A DNA stretch of 64,000 bases from Caldichromatium japonicum. GTDB lineage: Bacteria > Pseudomonadota > Gammaproteobacteria > Chromatiales > Chromatiaceae. The notes under the pieces are model-generated. The model saw only the letters and a list, made by a program, of their open reading frames with translations. It searched no databases and was not told the DNA's origin. Of this stretch, positions 10,351-22,200 are shown piece after piece. The DNA lies in NCBI RefSeq assembly GCF_011290485.1, contig NZ_CP048029.1, forward strand, positions 248,001-312,000. Direction: 5' to 3'. Both the position numbers and the translations under genes were made by a program. How positions within the stretch are numbered: the stretch's first letter is position 1; every line of letters begins with the position of its first letter.

Positions 10351-12675
10351 GTGAGCCGACGTCAACCGACCCAGACTGCAGCGCTCGTTGATCCCTATCG
10401 TGAGCGCGAGGCCAAAAAATACGCCCATCCGATCCCCAGCCGCGAGTTTATCCTCGACACCCTCAATCAGCGCGGCCCGCTGTCATTCGAGAACCTCGCC
10501 AAATGCTTGGCGCTTGCCGAAGAATATGAGCTGGTCGCGCTCGAACGGCGCCTGACGGCGATGGTGCGCGACGGTCAGTTAGTGCGCAACCGCGCCCAGG
10601 CCTATTGTCCGGTCAACAAACGCGACCTGATCGCCGGTCGGGTGATCGGTCATCCCGATGGCTTTGGGTTTGTGCGCCCCGACGAGGGGGGGGATGACCT
10701 GTATCTCTATCCCAAGGAGATGCGCCCGCTCTTTCATGGCGATCGGGTCATCGTGCGCATCGCCGGGCGCGATCGGCGCGGGCGCTTGGAAGGGGCGCTG
10801 GTCGAGATCCTGGAGCGTAACACCCAACGGGTGATCGGGCGGCTCTATCAGGAGGGCGGGGTCGGCTTTGTCGTCCCTGACAACAAACGGCTGGTCCATG
10901 AGGTGGTCATCCCGAGCGACCGTCTCAACGGCGCCGAACAAGGCCAAATCGTAGTCGCCGAGATCACCGACCAGCCGACCCGCCGTACCCCCCCGATCGG
11001 CCGTATCATCGAGATCCTGGGCGATCATCTGCAGCCCGGCATGGAGACCGAGATCGCTATCCGCGCCCATGACTTGCCGGTGGCCTGGTCGCCCGAGGTC
11101 GAGGTCGAGATCGCGGGCCTAAGCGCTGAGGTCCCCGAGTCGGCCAAGGCGGGTCGCGTCGATCTGCGCCATCTGCCGCTAGTTACCATCGATGGTGCCG
11201 ACGCCCGCGATTTCGATGATGCGGTCTATTGCGAGCGCAAACCCAAGGGTTGGCGGCTTTTGGTCTGTATCGCCGATGTTTCGGCCTATGTGCGGCCGGG
11301 AACGGCGCTCGACCGCGAGGCGAGGTTGCGCGGCAACTCGGTCTATTTCCCCGACCGCGTCATCCCCATGCTCCCCGAAATCCTGTCCAATGGCCTGTGC
11401 TCCCTCAAACCTGGGGTGGATCGCCTGTGCATGGCCGCCGAGCTATATATCAATCGTTCGGGTCAGATCACCCGCGCCAGGTTCTTCGAGGCGGTGATGC
11501 GCTCGCAGGCGCAGCTGACCTATGATCAGGTCGCGGCCCTCTTCGAGGGCGACCCTGAACTCTGTGCCCAGTTTGCCGAGCTCCTGCCGCACCTCCACCA
11601 GCTCTATCAGCTCTATCAGGCCCTGCATGTCCAGCGGGTGGGGCGCGGGGCGCTTGACTTCGAGACCATCGAGACCCGATTCATCTTTAATGAACAGGGC
11701 CGGATCGCGGCGATCGTGCCCCTTGTCCGCAATGACGCCCACCGGCTGATCGAGGAGTGCATGCTGGCGGCCAATGTCGCGGCTGCCCGCCAATTCCAGC
11801 GCCGCCGCCTGCCGGCCATCTATCGCGTGCATGAGGCGCCGAGCGGGGACAAGCGCAACGACCTGCGCGAGTTTTTGGCCCAACTGGGACTCAAGCTCCC
11901 CGGGGGGGAAGAGCCGACGACCGCCGACTATGCGCGGCTGCTCGCACAGATCCAAGATCGCCCTGACCGCCATCTGATCCAGACCGTGGTATTGCGCTCC
12001 ATGCAGCAGGCGATGTATAGCACCGACAACATCGGTCATTTCGGTTTGGCCTATGACGCCTATACCCATTTCACCTCACCGATTCGCCGTTATCCGGACC
12101 TCGTCGTCCATCGTCTGATCAAGCACCTGCTGGCCGGCGGCAAGGCCGCAGATCTCGAATACACCACGTCCGAGCTGCAACAGATCGCCGAATGGTGTTC
12201 GGGGACCGAGCGGCGAGCAGACGAGGCGACCCGCGATGCCGAGATGGCCCTCAAATGTGAATATATGCAAGCCTTGCTGGGCGAGGTCTTCGCGGGGACC
12301 ATCACCAGCGTCAATGCATTCGGGCTCTTCGTCGAACTCGATGCCATCTATGTCGATGGTCTGATCCATGTCACGGCGCTCGATCATGACTTCTATCATT
12401 TCGACCCCATCGGTTACCGGCTGATCGGCGAGCGCACGGGGCGGGTCTATCGGCTGGGCGATCGGCTCTGGGTCCAGGTCGCGGCGGTCAATCTCGATGA
12501 GCGTAAGATCGATTTCATCCCCGCAAAGCCGCCTGCCAGCGCCAAGCGTCTCAGCCGGTCGGTCGAGAAGACGGGGAGAGGGAAGGCAGCATCAGGCCGG
12601 TCTGCGGCTAGCCGTCAAAAAAAGGCGCAGCGGCGCCAGGCAGATCGCTCAGCGGGCGGGTCAAGTGATGACTGA
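10351..12675 (+). CDS. rnr: Ribonuclease R
   Basis: RNase R is the 3'-5' processive exoribonuclease that degrades structured RNA. The 774 residues show the family order: an N-terminal winged helix (about 25-90), two cold-shock/OB domains (about 95-240), the RNB catalytic domain with IDGADARDFDDAV and its Asp cluster (about 275-610), an S1 domain (about 655-735) and a lysine/arginine/serine-rich tail. TSPIRRYPDLVVHRLI is the conserved RNB end. It starts at a GTG at 10351. The last 8 bp overlap rlmB, the usual rnr-rlmB operon. Confidence 0.96.
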   Translation: MSRRQPTQTAALVDPYREREAKKYAHPIPSREFILDTLNQRGPLSFENLAKCLALAEEYELVALERRLTAMVRDGQLVRNRAQAYCPVNKRDLIAGRVIGHPDGFGFVRPDEGGDDLYLYPKEMRPLFHGDRVIVRIAGRDRRGRLEGALVEILERNTQRVIGRLYQEGGVGFVVPDNKRLVHEVVIPSDRLNGAEQGQIVVAEITDQPTRRTPPIGRIIEILGDHLQPGMETEIAIRAHDLPVAWSPEVEVEIAGLSAEVPESAKAGRVDLRHLPLVTIDGADARDFDDAVYCERKPKGWRLLVCIADVSAYVRPGTALDREARLRGNSVYFPDRVIPMLPEILSNGLCSLKPGVDRLCMAAELYINRSGQITRARFFEAVMRSQAQLTYDQVAALFEGDPELCAQFAELLPHLHQLYQLYQALHVQRVGRGALDFETIETRFIFNEQGRIAAIVPLVRNDAHRLIEECMLAANVAAARQFQRRRLPAIYRVHEAPSGDKRNDLREFLAQLGLKLPGGEEPTTADYARLLAQIQDRPDRHLIQTVVLRSMQQAMYSTDNIGHFGLAYDAYTHFTSPIRRYPDLVVHRLIKHLLAGGKAADLEYTTSELQQIAEWCSGTERRADEATRDAEMALKCEYMQALLGEVFAGTITSVNAFGLFVELDAIYVDGLIHVTALDHDFYHFDPIGYRLIGERTGRVYRLGDRLWVQVAAVNLDERKIDFIPAKPPASAKRLSRSVEKTGRGKAASGRSAASRQKKAQRRQADRSAGGSSDD

Positions 12676-13423
12676 ACGCTCTCCGGTCGGCGGTATCCAC
12701 AGCGTGCGCGCGGCGCTGAAGTTTGGTCAGGGGGGGGTCGATGAGCTCTGGATCGAACGCGGGCGGCGCGACCGTCGTCTGGAGGAGCTGGTTGCCTTGG
12801 CCCAGGCCGCAGGTGTGCGCTTACGTCAGGTCGAGCGCGATGCCTTGGAACGCCAAGCCCCAGGGATCAATCATCAAGGGGTCATCGCCTGGGTGCGGGT
12901 GCCGGCAGCGCGCCCAGAGTCCGAACTCTTTGCCCTCCTCGATCGGCTGGCGGACCCCCCCTTGCTGCTGCTCTTGGATGAGGTCCAGGATCCGCACAAC
13001 CTGGGTGCCTGTCTGCGCACCGCCGAGGCGGCGGGGGTGCAGGCGGTGATCGCGCCCAAGGACCGGGCCGTGGGCCTGACCCCAGTGGTCTGCAAGGTGG
13101 CAAGCGGCGCCGCTGCAACCCTGCCTTATGTCCAGGTCACCAATCTGGCGCGGGTCATGGAGCGGCTCAAGGAGCGCGGTATCTGGCTGGTCGGGGCGGC
13201 AGGTGAGGTGGAGCGAGAGATCTACGACCTCGATCTCAGGGGCCCCTTGGGGTTGGTCCTGGGCAGCGAGGGCAAGGGGTTGCGCCGCCTGACCCGCGAG
13301 CACTGCGATCATCTCGGGCGCCTCCCGATGCGCGGTCAGGTCGAAAGCCTCAATGTCTCGGTCGCTGCTGGTGTCTGTCTCTATGAGGCCCTGCGCCAGC
13401 GCTCCAGAAAGACACTGAGCTAG
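12668..13423 (+). CDS. rlmB: 23S rRNA (guanosine(2251)-2'-O)-methyltransferase RlmB
   Basis: SpoU-family knotted methyltransferase for G2251 of 23S rRNA. The ATG at 12668 overlaps the end of rnr by 8 bp and begins MTERSPVGGIHSVRAAL, a typical RlmB N-terminus, giving 251 residues. The three SPOUT motifs are visible: DPHNLGACLRTAEAAGV, LVLGSEGKGLRRL and SLNVSVAAGVCLYEAL. A longer reading frame extends back into rnr and is not credible as the start. Confidence 0.95.
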   Translation: MTERSPVGGIHSVRAALKFGQGGVDELWIERGRRDRRLEELVALAQAAGVRLRQVERDALERQAPGINHQGVIAWVRVPAARPESELFALLDRLADPPLLLLLDEVQDPHNLGACLRTAEAAGVQAVIAPKDRAVGLTPVVCKVASGAAATLPYVQVTNLARVMERLKERGIWLVGAAGEVEREIYDLDLRGPLGLVLGSEGKGLRRLTREHCDHLGRLPMRGQVESLNVSVAAGVCLYEALRQRSRKTLS

Positions 13424-13510
13424 GATGCGCAATCCCTACCCTTAGGCGGCTGAAAGGGCTCGTCACCCAGGCAGATGCCTGTCCAGTACCCTAAGCGGCT
13501 TATACGATCT

Positions 13511-13534
13511 GGATCCCAGTTTACGCTGGAATAA
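13511..13534. repeat. Degenerate REP-like palindrome (second family)
   Basis: GGATCCCAG and CTGGAAT arms around TTTACG resemble a diverged version of the TTCCGGCGCAAGCCGGAA palindrome at 23837. It sits in the 190-bp rlmB-purL gap. Confidence 0.4.
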
Positions 13535-13571
13535 TGATGCTGGCTTGTGACGGAATGACCAAATTGTAATC

Positions 13572-13590
13572 GGGTGCGCAATACGCACCC
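13572..13590. repeat. Dispersed GGGTGCGC palindrome, copy e
   Basis: GGGTGCG and CGCACCC arms of 7 bp with a 5-base loop, 24 bp before purL. Confidence 0.65.
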
Positions 13591-13614
13591 TAAGACCACT
13601 CAGGATCGCTTTAC

Positions 13615-16600
13615 ATGTTGATACTCCGCGGCGCCCCCGCCCATTCTGCGTTCAGGCTGGCCAAGCTTGCCGAAAATCTGCAAGCGCGTCTGGGGATGAA
13701 CCTCAGGCTTGCAGCCGAATATATCCATTTTGTCCAGGTGCAACGCCCGCTCGCTGCCGCCGAGCGCGAGGTACTGGAAGAGCTCCTGCGCTATGGGCCT
13801 ACGCAACCCGCGTCAACCTCTGTGCCGACAGGATGCCAGCGCTCGCTCCTGGTCATCCCCCGTCCAGGCACCCTCTCGCCCTGGTCGTCCAAGGCTACGG
13901 ATATCGCGCACAACTGCGGTCTAGATGCGATTGGGCGCATCGAGCGGGGGGTGCTCTATACCCTGTGGTCGGAGGAAGGGTCACTCGCCGATCAGGACCT
14001 GATGCGTGCGGCAGGGCTGCTTCATGACCGCATGACCCAGGTCGTATGCCTTGCGCTCGATGCTGCCGAATCATTGTTTGCCCAGGCCGAGCCGCGCCCG
14101 CTCAGACGGATTCCGTTATTGACCCAAGGGTGGCAGGCGCTCGAAGAGGCCAATCGGTCGCTGGGGCTGGCGCTCTCAGAGGATGAGATCGAATATCTGC
14201 TGGCAAGCTTTCAGCAGCTTGGGCGCGATCCGACCGATGTCGAGCTCATGATGTTCGCCCAGGCCAATTCCGAGCATTGCCGCCATAAGATCTTCAAGGC
14301 CGAGTGGGTGATCGACGGCGAGCTCCAGCCCTATGCCCTGTTCGATCTCATCCGGCAAACGACCGAGAAGAATCCGCAGGGGGTGCTCTCTGCCTATCGC
14401 GATAATGCCGCGGTCATCCAGGGATGGGAGGGCCGACGTTTCTTTCCCGATCTCCAAACCGGTCTCTATCGCGAATCCGAGGAGCCTATCCATCTCCTCG
14501 CCAAGGTCGAGACCCATAACCACCCGACGGCCATCGCCCCTGACCCAGGTGCAGCGACCGGTGCCGGCGGCGAGATCCGCGATGAAGGGGCAACGGGACA
14601 GGGCGCCAAACCCAAGATGGGATTGACCGGATTTGCCGTTTCAAACCTACATATCCCTGGTTTTGCCCAGCCTTGGGAGGAGGATCACGGCCGCCCAGAG
14701 CGGATCGTCTCAGCCCTCAGCATCATGCTCGAAGGCCCCATCGGGGCGGCGTCGTTCAACAACGAGTTCGGGCGACCCAATCTCGCGGGGTTCTTTCGCA
14801 CCTACGAGCAGGCGATCCCTACCCCCGAGGGCGGGAGCGAGATCCGCGGCTATCACAAGCCGATCATGCTCGCCGGGGGGCTTGGCAACATCCGCGCTGA
14901 GCATGTATACAAACAGCCCTTGCCGCCCGGGACGCCCCTGGTCGTCATCGGCGGTCCGGCGATGCTGATCGGGCTTGGGGGTGGGGCGGCCTCGAGCCTG
15001 GCGGCGGGGAGCTCGGATGCCGAACTCGATTTTGCCTCGGTGCAGCGTGCCAACCCCGAGATGCAGCGCCGTTGTCAAGAGGTCATCGACCGCTGTTGGG
15101 CACTGGGTGAGGACAACCCCATCCTCTTGATCCATGACGTCGGGGCGGGGGGATTGGCCAATGCCCTGCCCGAGCTGGTGAATGATGCGGGGCGCGGCGG
15201 GCGCTTTGATCTCAGCGCGATCCCAAGCGCCGACCCAAGCCTGTCGCCCCTGGAGCTTTGGTGCAATGAGTCCCAGGAACGCTATGTCCTGGCGATCGCC
15301 CGCGAGCGCCTGACGATCTTCGAGGCCATCTGCGCCCGCGAGCGCTGTCCATACGCCATCCTCGGCGAGGCGATCGCCGATGAACATCTCCTGCTCGAGG
15401 ACCCCAAAACCGGCGAGCGCCCGATCGCCATCCCCTCCGCCTTGCTCTTCGGCAAGCCGCCGCGGCTGCGCCGGGTCGTGCAGCGCCGCCCGGCGCCGTG
15501 GATGCCATTGGATAGACAAGGTATCGCCCTCGACGAGGCCGTCCGCCGCGTCCTGCAACTGCCGGCGGTCGCCGACAAGACCTTTTTGATTACCATCGGC
15601 GACCGCAGCATCACGGGCTTAGTCGCCCGCGACCAGATGGTTGGTCCCTGGCAGGTGCCGGTTGCCGATTGCGCCGTCACCCTGAGCGACCATTGGGGCG
15701 TGACCGGCGAGGCGATGGCCATCGGCGAGCGCACGCCCATCGCCCTGATCGATGCCCCTGCATCGGGGCGTATGGCGGTGGGCGAGGCGATCACCAATCT
15801 CTTGGCCGCTGAGATCGAGTCGCTCGGCGACATCAAACTGTCCGCCAACTGGATGGCGGCCGCCGGCTATCCAGGCGAGGATGCGCGGCTTTATGATACG
15901 GTCAGGGCAGTCAGCGCGCTTTGCCAGGTGCTTGGGATCGCCATCCCCGTCGGCAAAGACTCGCTGAGCATGCAGACGGTCTGGCGGACCCCAGAAGGCG
16001 AACGGCGGGTGGTTGCACCCTTGTCACTGATCGTCTCGGCCTTCGCCCCTGTAGCCGATGTGCGGGCGACCCTTACCCCGCAATTGCGCACCGACTGCGG
16101 CGATACCGATCTGATCCTGATCGATCTCGGGCGGGGTCAGAACCGGCTGGGGGGTTCGGTGCTCGCTCAGGTCTATCGGCAACTAGGCGGTGTCCCGCCT
16201 GATCTCGACGACCCAGACCTTATCCGGCGTTTTTGTGCTGCGCTGCGCGAGCTGCGCGCAGCGGATCTGATCCTCGCCTATCACGACCGCTCAGATGGCG
16301 GGCTCTTGGTCACCCTCTGTGAGATGGCCTTCGCCGGGCGCTGCGGTCTCGACATCGACCTGAGCCCCCTGAGATCGGACGATCTTGCGGTGCTCTTCAG
16401 CGAGGAGCTGGGCGCGGTCATCCAGGTGCAGCATCGCGAGACGGATACGGTCTTACAGATCCTGGACGATCACGGCCTGGCAGAGTTTAGCCCGGTGATC
16501 GGGATGCTGGACGAGGGTGAACGCATCCGCATCTGCCGGCACTGCCGACCGGTATTCGAATCGACCCGCAGCGAGCTCCAGCGCCTGTGGTCCGAGACCA

Positions 16601-17514
16601 GCTTTCGGCTGCAGGCGCTGCGTGATGATCCCCAATGCGCTGCCGAGTCCTTTGCCCGCATCGCTGCGCCCGACCCGGGCCTCTCTGCCCATCTGACCTT
16701 CGACCCCGAGGACGACATCGCCGCGCCCTATATCGAGCGCGGTCTGCGTCCGCCTATCGCCATCCTGCGCGAACAGGGGGTCAACGGTCAGGTCGAGATG
16801 GCCGCCGCCTTTCATGCCGCAGGTTTTGCCTGTGTGGATGTCCATCTCTCCGACATCCTCGCCGGACGGGTAGAGCTTGACCGCTTCAAGGGTCTGGTGG
16901 CCTGCGGTGGGTTCTCCTATGGCGATGTGCTGGGGGCAGGGGAGGGCTGGGCCAAGACCATCCTGTTCAACCCCAGGGCGCGGGATCAGTTCCAGGCGTT
17001 CTTCGCCCGACCCGACACCTTCGCCCTGGGGGTGTGCAACGGCTGTCAGATGCTGGCGCGGCTCAAGGACCTCATCCCAGGCGCTGCCCACTGGCCCAGA
17101 TTTGTCCGCAATCGCTCGGAACAATTCGAGGCGCGCACCCTGATGGTCGAGATCCTGGAGTCCCCCTCGATCCTGCTCGCTGACATGGTCGGTTCGCGCC
17201 TACCGATCGCCGTGGCGCATGGGGAGGGGCGGGCCGAGTTTTGCGATGCGGGACACCTGGAAAGTGCCTTGCCTTGGGTGGCGCTGCGTTATATCGAAAA
17301 CGATGGCCGCCCCGCCGAGCGCTATCCGGCCAATCCCAACGGTTCACCCCTGGGGATCACTGGCCTGACCACGACCGATGGGCGGGTCACCATCATGATG
17401 CCGCACCCCGAGCGGGTCTTTCGCAGCGTCCAGTACTCCTGGCACCCCGGTGACTGGGGCCCAGACGGCCCCTGGCTGCGCCTCTTCCGCAATGCCAGGC
17501 GGTGGGTGGATTAA
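13615..17514 (+). CDS. purL: Phosphoribosylformylglycinamidine synthase
   Basis: Large-form FGAM synthetase of 1299 residues, which uses ATP and glutamine to make FGAM in purine synthesis. The N-terminal PurS-like domain (about 1-150) is followed by the linker with [14 protein letters not shown], two ATP-binding synthetase halves ([11 protein letters not shown] and [20 protein letters not shown]), and a C-terminal glutamine amidotransferase with the nucleophile Cys in GVCNGCQML and the His-x-Glu in MPHPERVFR. The stop codon overlaps, on the opposite strand, the stop of the next gene, so the two converge. It is probably a single-gene transcript, as 190 bp of repeat-containing DNA precede it. 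Confidence 0.97.
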   Translation: MLILRGAPAHSAFRLAKLAENLQARLGMNLRLAAEYIHFVQVQRPLAAAEREVLEELLRYGPTQPASTSVPTGCQRSLLVIPRPGTLSPWSSKATDIAHNCGLDAIGRIERGVLYTLWSEEGSLADQDLMRAAGLLHDRMTQVVCLALDAAESLFAQAEPRPLRRIPLLTQGWQALEEANRSLGLALSEDEIEYLLASFQQLGRDPTDVELMMFAQANSEHCRHKIFKAEWVIDGELQPYALFDLIRQTTEKNPQGVLSAYRDNAAVIQGWEGRRFFPDLQTGLYRESEEPIHLLAKVETHNHPTAIAPDPGAATGAGGEIRDEGATGQGAKPKMGLTGFAVSNLHIPGFAQPWEEDHGRPERIVSALSIMLEGPIGAASFNNEFGRPNLAGFFRTYEQAIPTPEGGSEIRGYHKPIMLAGGLGNIRAEHVYKQPLPPGTPLVVIGGPAMLIGLGGGAASSLAAGSSDAELDFASVQRANPEMQRRCQEVIDRCWALGEDNPILLIHDVGAGGLANALPELVNDAGRGGRFDLSAIPSADPSLSPLELWCNESQERYVLAIARERLTIFEAICARERCPYAILGEAIADEHLLLEDPKTGERPIAIPSALLFGKPPRLRRVVQRRPAPWMPLDRQGIALDEAVRRVLQLPAVADKTFLITIGDRSITGLVARDQMVGPWQVPVADCAVTLSDHWGVTGEAMAIGERTPIALIDAPASGRMAVGEAITNLLAAEIESLGDIKLSANWMAAAGYPGEDARLYDTVRAVSALCQVLGIAIPVGKDSLSMQTVWRTPEGERRVVAPLSLIVSAFAPVADVRATLTPQLRTDCGDTDLILIDLGRGQNRLGGSVLAQVYRQLGGVPPDLDDPDLIRRFCAALRELRAADLILAYHDRSDGGLLVTLCEMAFAGRCGLDIDLSPLRSDDLAVLFSEELGAVIQVQHRETDTVLQILDDHGLAEFSPVIGMLDEGERIRICRHCRPVFESTRSELQRLWSETSFRLQALRDDPQCAAESFARIAAPDPGLSAHLTFDPEDDIAAPYIERGLRPPIAILREQGVNGQVEMAAAFHAAGFACVDVHLSDILAGRVELDRFKGLVACGGFSYGDVLGAGEGWAKTILFNPRARDQFQAFFARPDTFALGVCNGCQMLARLKDLIPGAAHWPRFVRNRSEQFEARTLMVEILESPSILLADMVGSRLPIAVAHGEGRAEFCDAGHLESALPWVALRYIENDGRPAERYPANPNGSPLGITGLTTTDGRVTIMMPHPERVFRSVQYSWHPGDWGPDGPWLRLFRNARRWVD

Positions 17515-17840
17515 CCCATCCCGTCGCGATAGGCGCGTTCCATGCGGCTTAGACGCGGGGTCTGGACCTCGGGGAATTCGGCGAGCACCTGCCTGAGCTC
17601 CTCGAGGCGGGCATTGGCCAGGGCGGCGACCAAGGACTCCTGCTGGCGGATGGTCTCGATCCGCTCGCTCTCATCCTCCGTGAGCGGCTCTTGCGCTAGC
17701 CGCTCGCTGAGCGATTCGATCAAGACGCGGCGGCGTTTTTGCAGATGCGCGACCAACTCCCAATCTTCCCCGCGGGCGGCATCCTCCATCTGGTCGGTGG
17801 CCGCGGTGAGCGCAGCGATGAGTTCTGAGACGTCTGGCAT
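17511..17840 (-). CDS. FliT-like small coiled-coil protein
   Basis: A 109-residue, highly helical, charged protein. The segment [24 protein letters not shown] resembles the signature of FliT-type flagellar chaperones, where a GDW-x-x-L-x-x-L-x-x-R pattern precedes a long helical hairpin. No flagellar gene lies nearby, so a flagellar role is inferred only from this pattern; an unrelated helical-hairpin protein is possible. It converges on purL, with overlapping stop codons. A start at the ATG 17840 is supported by the purine-rich GGGAAAAGATCC just upstream. Confidence 0.5.
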   Translation of the reverse strand: MPDVSELIAALTAATDQMEDAARGEDWELVAHLQKRRRVLIESLSERLAQEPLTEDESERIETIRQQESLVAALANARLEELRQVLAEFPEVQTPRLSRMERAYRDGMG

Positions 17841-18297
17841 GGATCTTTTCCCTTAAAATTTTCAGTCCCTATCCGTTCGCTGTGTGTCCTGTATCAACAC
17901 GCCCGGTTGCGGCACAACCGCAATAATGCGCGCGGCTAGGGATCTTCTCAGGGTCTTCCTCCCCCAAGCGGTCTCTAGGCCATCAGGACATGGCAGCGGC
18001 GCACGATCAAACTCGTAGACCACTTGCGCATCCTCGGAAAATTGGGAAATTGTCTCTTAGAATAGCATCCTCTGGCCCAGAGCGAGGGGATCCGAGATGC
18101 GCCTGCCCAGGCCTTGCCCGCAGATAACCCTGCCCGAACTGTCCGGCGCGTACCGGCATCCTCATCCTCGACTGAGCCGGGATCCGCCAGTCAGCAGCGT
18201 GCGCCGGTGCGGCGGGCCTATACCCTCAGGCAGAGGAGTGAGTGGCCTTGCACCGCCTGCTGAGCACCTACGCCACCATCCGTCACTGAGGCGATCC
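17841..18297. other. Intergenic region with no recognised feature
   Basis: This 457-bp gap lies between the divergently transcribed FliT-like gene and the efflux adaptor. The adaptor frame stays open across the last 200 bp, but that translation (Pro/Arg/His-rich) matches no adaptor N-terminus and precedes a lipoprotein signal, so I read it as noncoding. No repeat or RNA was recognised. Confidence 0.5.
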
Positions 18298-19227
18298 ATG
18301 AGGGCCGCGATCGCCGGCCTGCTGTTTGCCCTCAGCGGCTGTCAACCCGCTGCCCCTCCGAACCAACAGGCGCTGCCAGCGCCGGCGGTGATCGCCACCC
18401 CTGCAGTCCAGCGGACGGTCCAGGCCGAGGCCCAGAACGCCGATGCCCAGTTGGCGCGGGGTTTGGAGCTCTTGAGACAAAACAACATCCCCCAGGCGCG
18501 GGTCGATGAGCCCAAGGCCGCCGCCGCCAGCGCCCATGCGACCGTCGCCCAAGCCCAGGCCGCGCTCAATGGCGCCCGTCTGGACCTCGGCTATACGCAG
18601 ATCACTGCGCCCATCGCCGGGTGGATCGGTCTAGTCGCGGTCAGCGTCGGCAACCTGGTCGGTCCAGCCTCAGGGGTGCTGGCAACCATCGTCAGTAAGG
18701 ACCCGATCTATGTCCAGTTCCCGATCACCCAGCGCGACCTGCTCAATGCCCGCCGCGAGATCAAGGCCAAGGGCGGCGACCCGCGCCAGGTCCAGGTCCA
18801 GGTGCGCCTGCCCGACGGCACGCTCTATGAGCCGCTCGGTCATCTGGATTTCGTCGATGTCACCACCGATCGCACGACCGATTCGGTTACCCTGCGCGCC
18901 GGGTTCCCCAATCCAGATGGGGTCCTGGTCGATGGTCAGTACGTTGGGGTGGTAGTCAAGAGCAGCATCCCCGAGTGGGCGATCCTGATCCCGCGCATGG
19001 CGCTCCAGGTCGATCAGCAGGGCAACTATGTGCTCATCGTCGATGCTGAAGGCCGGGCCCAGGTCCGCCGCGTGGTGACCGGTCAGACCCAAGGGCGGGA
19101 GGTGGCCATTATCCAGGGCCTGCAAGCAGGCGAGCTGGTGATCATCGAGGGGGCGCAGGCGGTGCGCCCAGGTCAGGCGGTGCGCGCCCAGCCGCCCGAG
19201 GCCCTCGGGTCGAGGGGCGGCGCATGA
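18298..19227 (+). pseudogene. RND efflux periplasmic adaptor lipoprotein, internally deleted
   Basis: Membrane-fusion (AcrA/MexA-type) adaptor linking an inner-membrane RND pump to an outer-membrane channel. The ATG at 18298 begins a lipoprotein signal with lipobox LSGC. The 309 residues include the second half of the helical hairpin, LDLGYTQITAPIAGWIG of the lipoyl domain, the beta barrel and the membrane-proximal domain. After VIATPAVQRTV the chain jumps directly to AQLARGLELLRQNNI. The first lipoyl half and the first hairpin helix, about 75-80 residues, are therefore missing compared with typical adaptors. The frame is preserved across the joint. With half the hairpin gone, function is doubtful. 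The stop overlaps the pump start by 4 bp. Confidence 0.75.
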
Positions 19228-22200
19228 TCTCGGCACTGTTTATCGACCGCCCCCGGCTTGCGCTCGTCATCTCGATCGTCCTCACCCTCGCCGGCCTGAT
19301 CGCACTCACCCGCCTGCCGGTCGCCCAGTATCCGGACATCGTTCCGCCGCAGGTGGTGGTCAGCGCCAGCTATTCTGGCGCCTCGGCGGCGGTGGTCGAG
19401 GAGACCGTGGCCCAGCCGATCGAGTCGCAGGTCAACGGGGTCGATGGCATGCTCTATATGAAATCGGCGAGCAATACTGACGGCAGCTATACCCTGACCG
19501 TCACCTTCGCCGTTGGCACCGACCCCGACCTCAATACGATCAATGTACAAAACCGCGTCAACCTCGCCATGGCCCAGCTCCCCGATGAGGTCAAGCGCCA
19601 GGGGCTGGTGATCATGAAAAAGTCCTCGGCCATGCTCCAGGTGGTGGCCCTGTATTCGCCGCAGGGGATCTATGACAACCTGTTTTTGAGCAACTATGCC
19701 ACCCTCAATGTCCTCGATGAACTGGCGCGGGTGCCCGGGGTCGGCGAGGCGACCCTGTTCGGGCCGCTGGACTACAGCATGCGGGTCTGGCTGGATGCCG
19801 ATCGTTTGATTGCGCTCAGCCTGACCCCCGCCGATGTCGTCTCAGCGATCCAGGGCCAAAACATCCAGGCCGCCGTTGGGCGGATCGGCGCCCAACCGAT
19901 GACCGAGGACCCGCAGTTTCAGATCACCCTCAATGCCTAGGGTCGCCTGACCGAGGTCGAGGAGTTTGAGCAGATCCTGGTGCGCGCCAACCCCGACGGC
20001 TCGCGCGTTTTACTCAAGGACCTAGGGCAGGTTGAGCTCGGCACTAAGCAGGCCGATGCCTTTAGCCGGCTTGATGGCCGCCCCACCGCGGGCATGGCCA
20101 TCTATCTGGCACCTGGGGCCAATGCAGCGGCGGTGGCCGAGGGTGTGCAGCAGACCATGCAGCGGCTCGCCAAGCGCTTCCCCAATGGCCTCGACTATGT
20201 GGTCGTCTATGACACCACGGATTTCGTCAAGGCCAGCCTCGAGAAGGTGATGCATACCCTGTTTGAGGTCTTCGCCCTGGTCATCCTGGTGGTGTTCCTG
20301 TTCCTCAGGAGTTGGCGCGCGACCCTGATCCCCTTGATCGCCGTGCCCGTGACCCTGATCGGGACCCTGGCCGCCCTACTTGCGATTGGCTTTTCGCTCA
20401 ATACCATCTCGCTGTTGGCGATGGTCCTGGCCATCGGGATCGTGGTCGATGATGCCATCGTGGTGGTGGTGGAGAATGTCGAACGGTTGATGGAAGAGGA
20501 GGGCCTAGACTCGCGCACCGGGGCCAAGCAGGCGATGGAGCAGATCACTGGGCCTATCATCGCCATCACCCTGGTGCTGCTTGCGGTCTTTGTGCCCGTA
20601 GCCTTCATCCCCGGAATCACCGGCCGGCTGTTCCAGCAGTTTGCCGCTGTCTTGAGCTTCTCGATGCTGATCTCGGCGCTCAATGCCCTGACCCTGTCGC
20701 CTGCCCTCTGCGCCCTTTTGCTCAAACCTGCGCAGGGGCGCAAGGGGCTGATGCGCTATGTCCTGAATGCGATCGATTGGGTACGCGCCGGCTATGCCGG
20801 CATCGTGCTCCGCCTGGTGCGGGTCGCGATCCTGGGCCTCGTGCTCGTCTTGGGCCTGGGCGCGGCGACCGGCTGGCTGTTTCGCATCACCCCGACCGGC
20901 TTTCTCCCCTTGGAAGACCAGGGCGCATTCATGGCCCATATCCAGTTGCCCGAGGGCGCATCGCTCAATCGCACGCTCAATGTGGTCGAGGGGCTGGAAC
21001 ATCTGGCCCTCGCTGACCCCACAGTGGCCCATGCGATCGCCATCCCCGGGTATAACTTGCTCGATGGCGGCGTCCAATCCAATGCCGCGGCCCTAATTGT
21101 GCGCCTCAAGCCATTCGCCGAACGCACGATGCCTGAGCTCAGCCTCCCCGCCACGATCCGCCGCCTGGCCGTCGCGACGGCGGGCCTGCCGGCGGCGCGG
21201 GTCATGCCCTTCAGCCCGCCGCCGATCGTGGGGCTGGGCACTTGCAGCGGCTTTGAATATCAGCTCCTGGACCTCCAAGGGCGCGACCCCGACAGCCTGG
21301 CCGCGACCATGCGCGCCCTGGTGCTGGCAGCCAACCAGGACCCCGCCCTCAACCGCGTCTATTCGACCTGGACTACGGCAACCCCCCAGCTCGTCCTCAG
21401 GGTAGATCGCGAAAAGGCCCAGACCCTTGGGGTCCCGATCGTCAATATCTTCAATACCCTCCAGGCGATGCTCGGCGGCTATATGGTCAATGACTTCAAT
21501 CGCTTCGGTAGGGTCTGGCAGGTCAAGTTCCAGGGCAAGGAGGCCGACCGTGCAACGGTGGAGGCGATCGACCGGCTCCATGTCCGCGCCACCTCCGGCG
21601 AGATAGTGCCGCTGCGCGCCCTGGTGACCGCCGAGCTGATCGTGGGACCCCAGCGGATCCAGCGCTACAACAACTATCGCAGCGTCACCCTCCAGGGCGA
21701 GGCCGCCCCTGGTTATAGCTCGGGTGCGGCCTTGGCAGCGATGGAACGGGTCTCGGCGGCGACCCTGCCCGCTGGCTATGGCTTTGAATGGACGGGCACA
21801 ACGCTCCAGGAGCTTGAGGCAAGTGGCAAGACCGCGATCGTCCTGGGGCTGGCGGTGCTCTTTACCTATCTCTTTCTGGTCGGGCTCTATGAGAGCTGGT
21901 CGCTGCCGGCGGCGGTGTTGCTCTCGGTGACGGCCGGTTTGGCGGGGGCCATGGTCGCCCTGTTGATCGCCCATCTGCCTAACGACCTCTATGCCCAAAT
22001 CGGCATCCTGGTCCTGATCGGTCTGGCGAGCAAGAATGCCATCCTGATCATCGAGTTCGCCAGGGATGAACGCGCCGCGGGCCGCCCGATCCTGGAGGCG
22101 GCGATCAATGGTGCCAGGCTGCGCATCCGCGCCGTGCTCATGACCAGCTTCGCCTTCATCCTGGGCCTGGTCCCCTTGCTCTTGGGCAGCGGTCCAGGCG

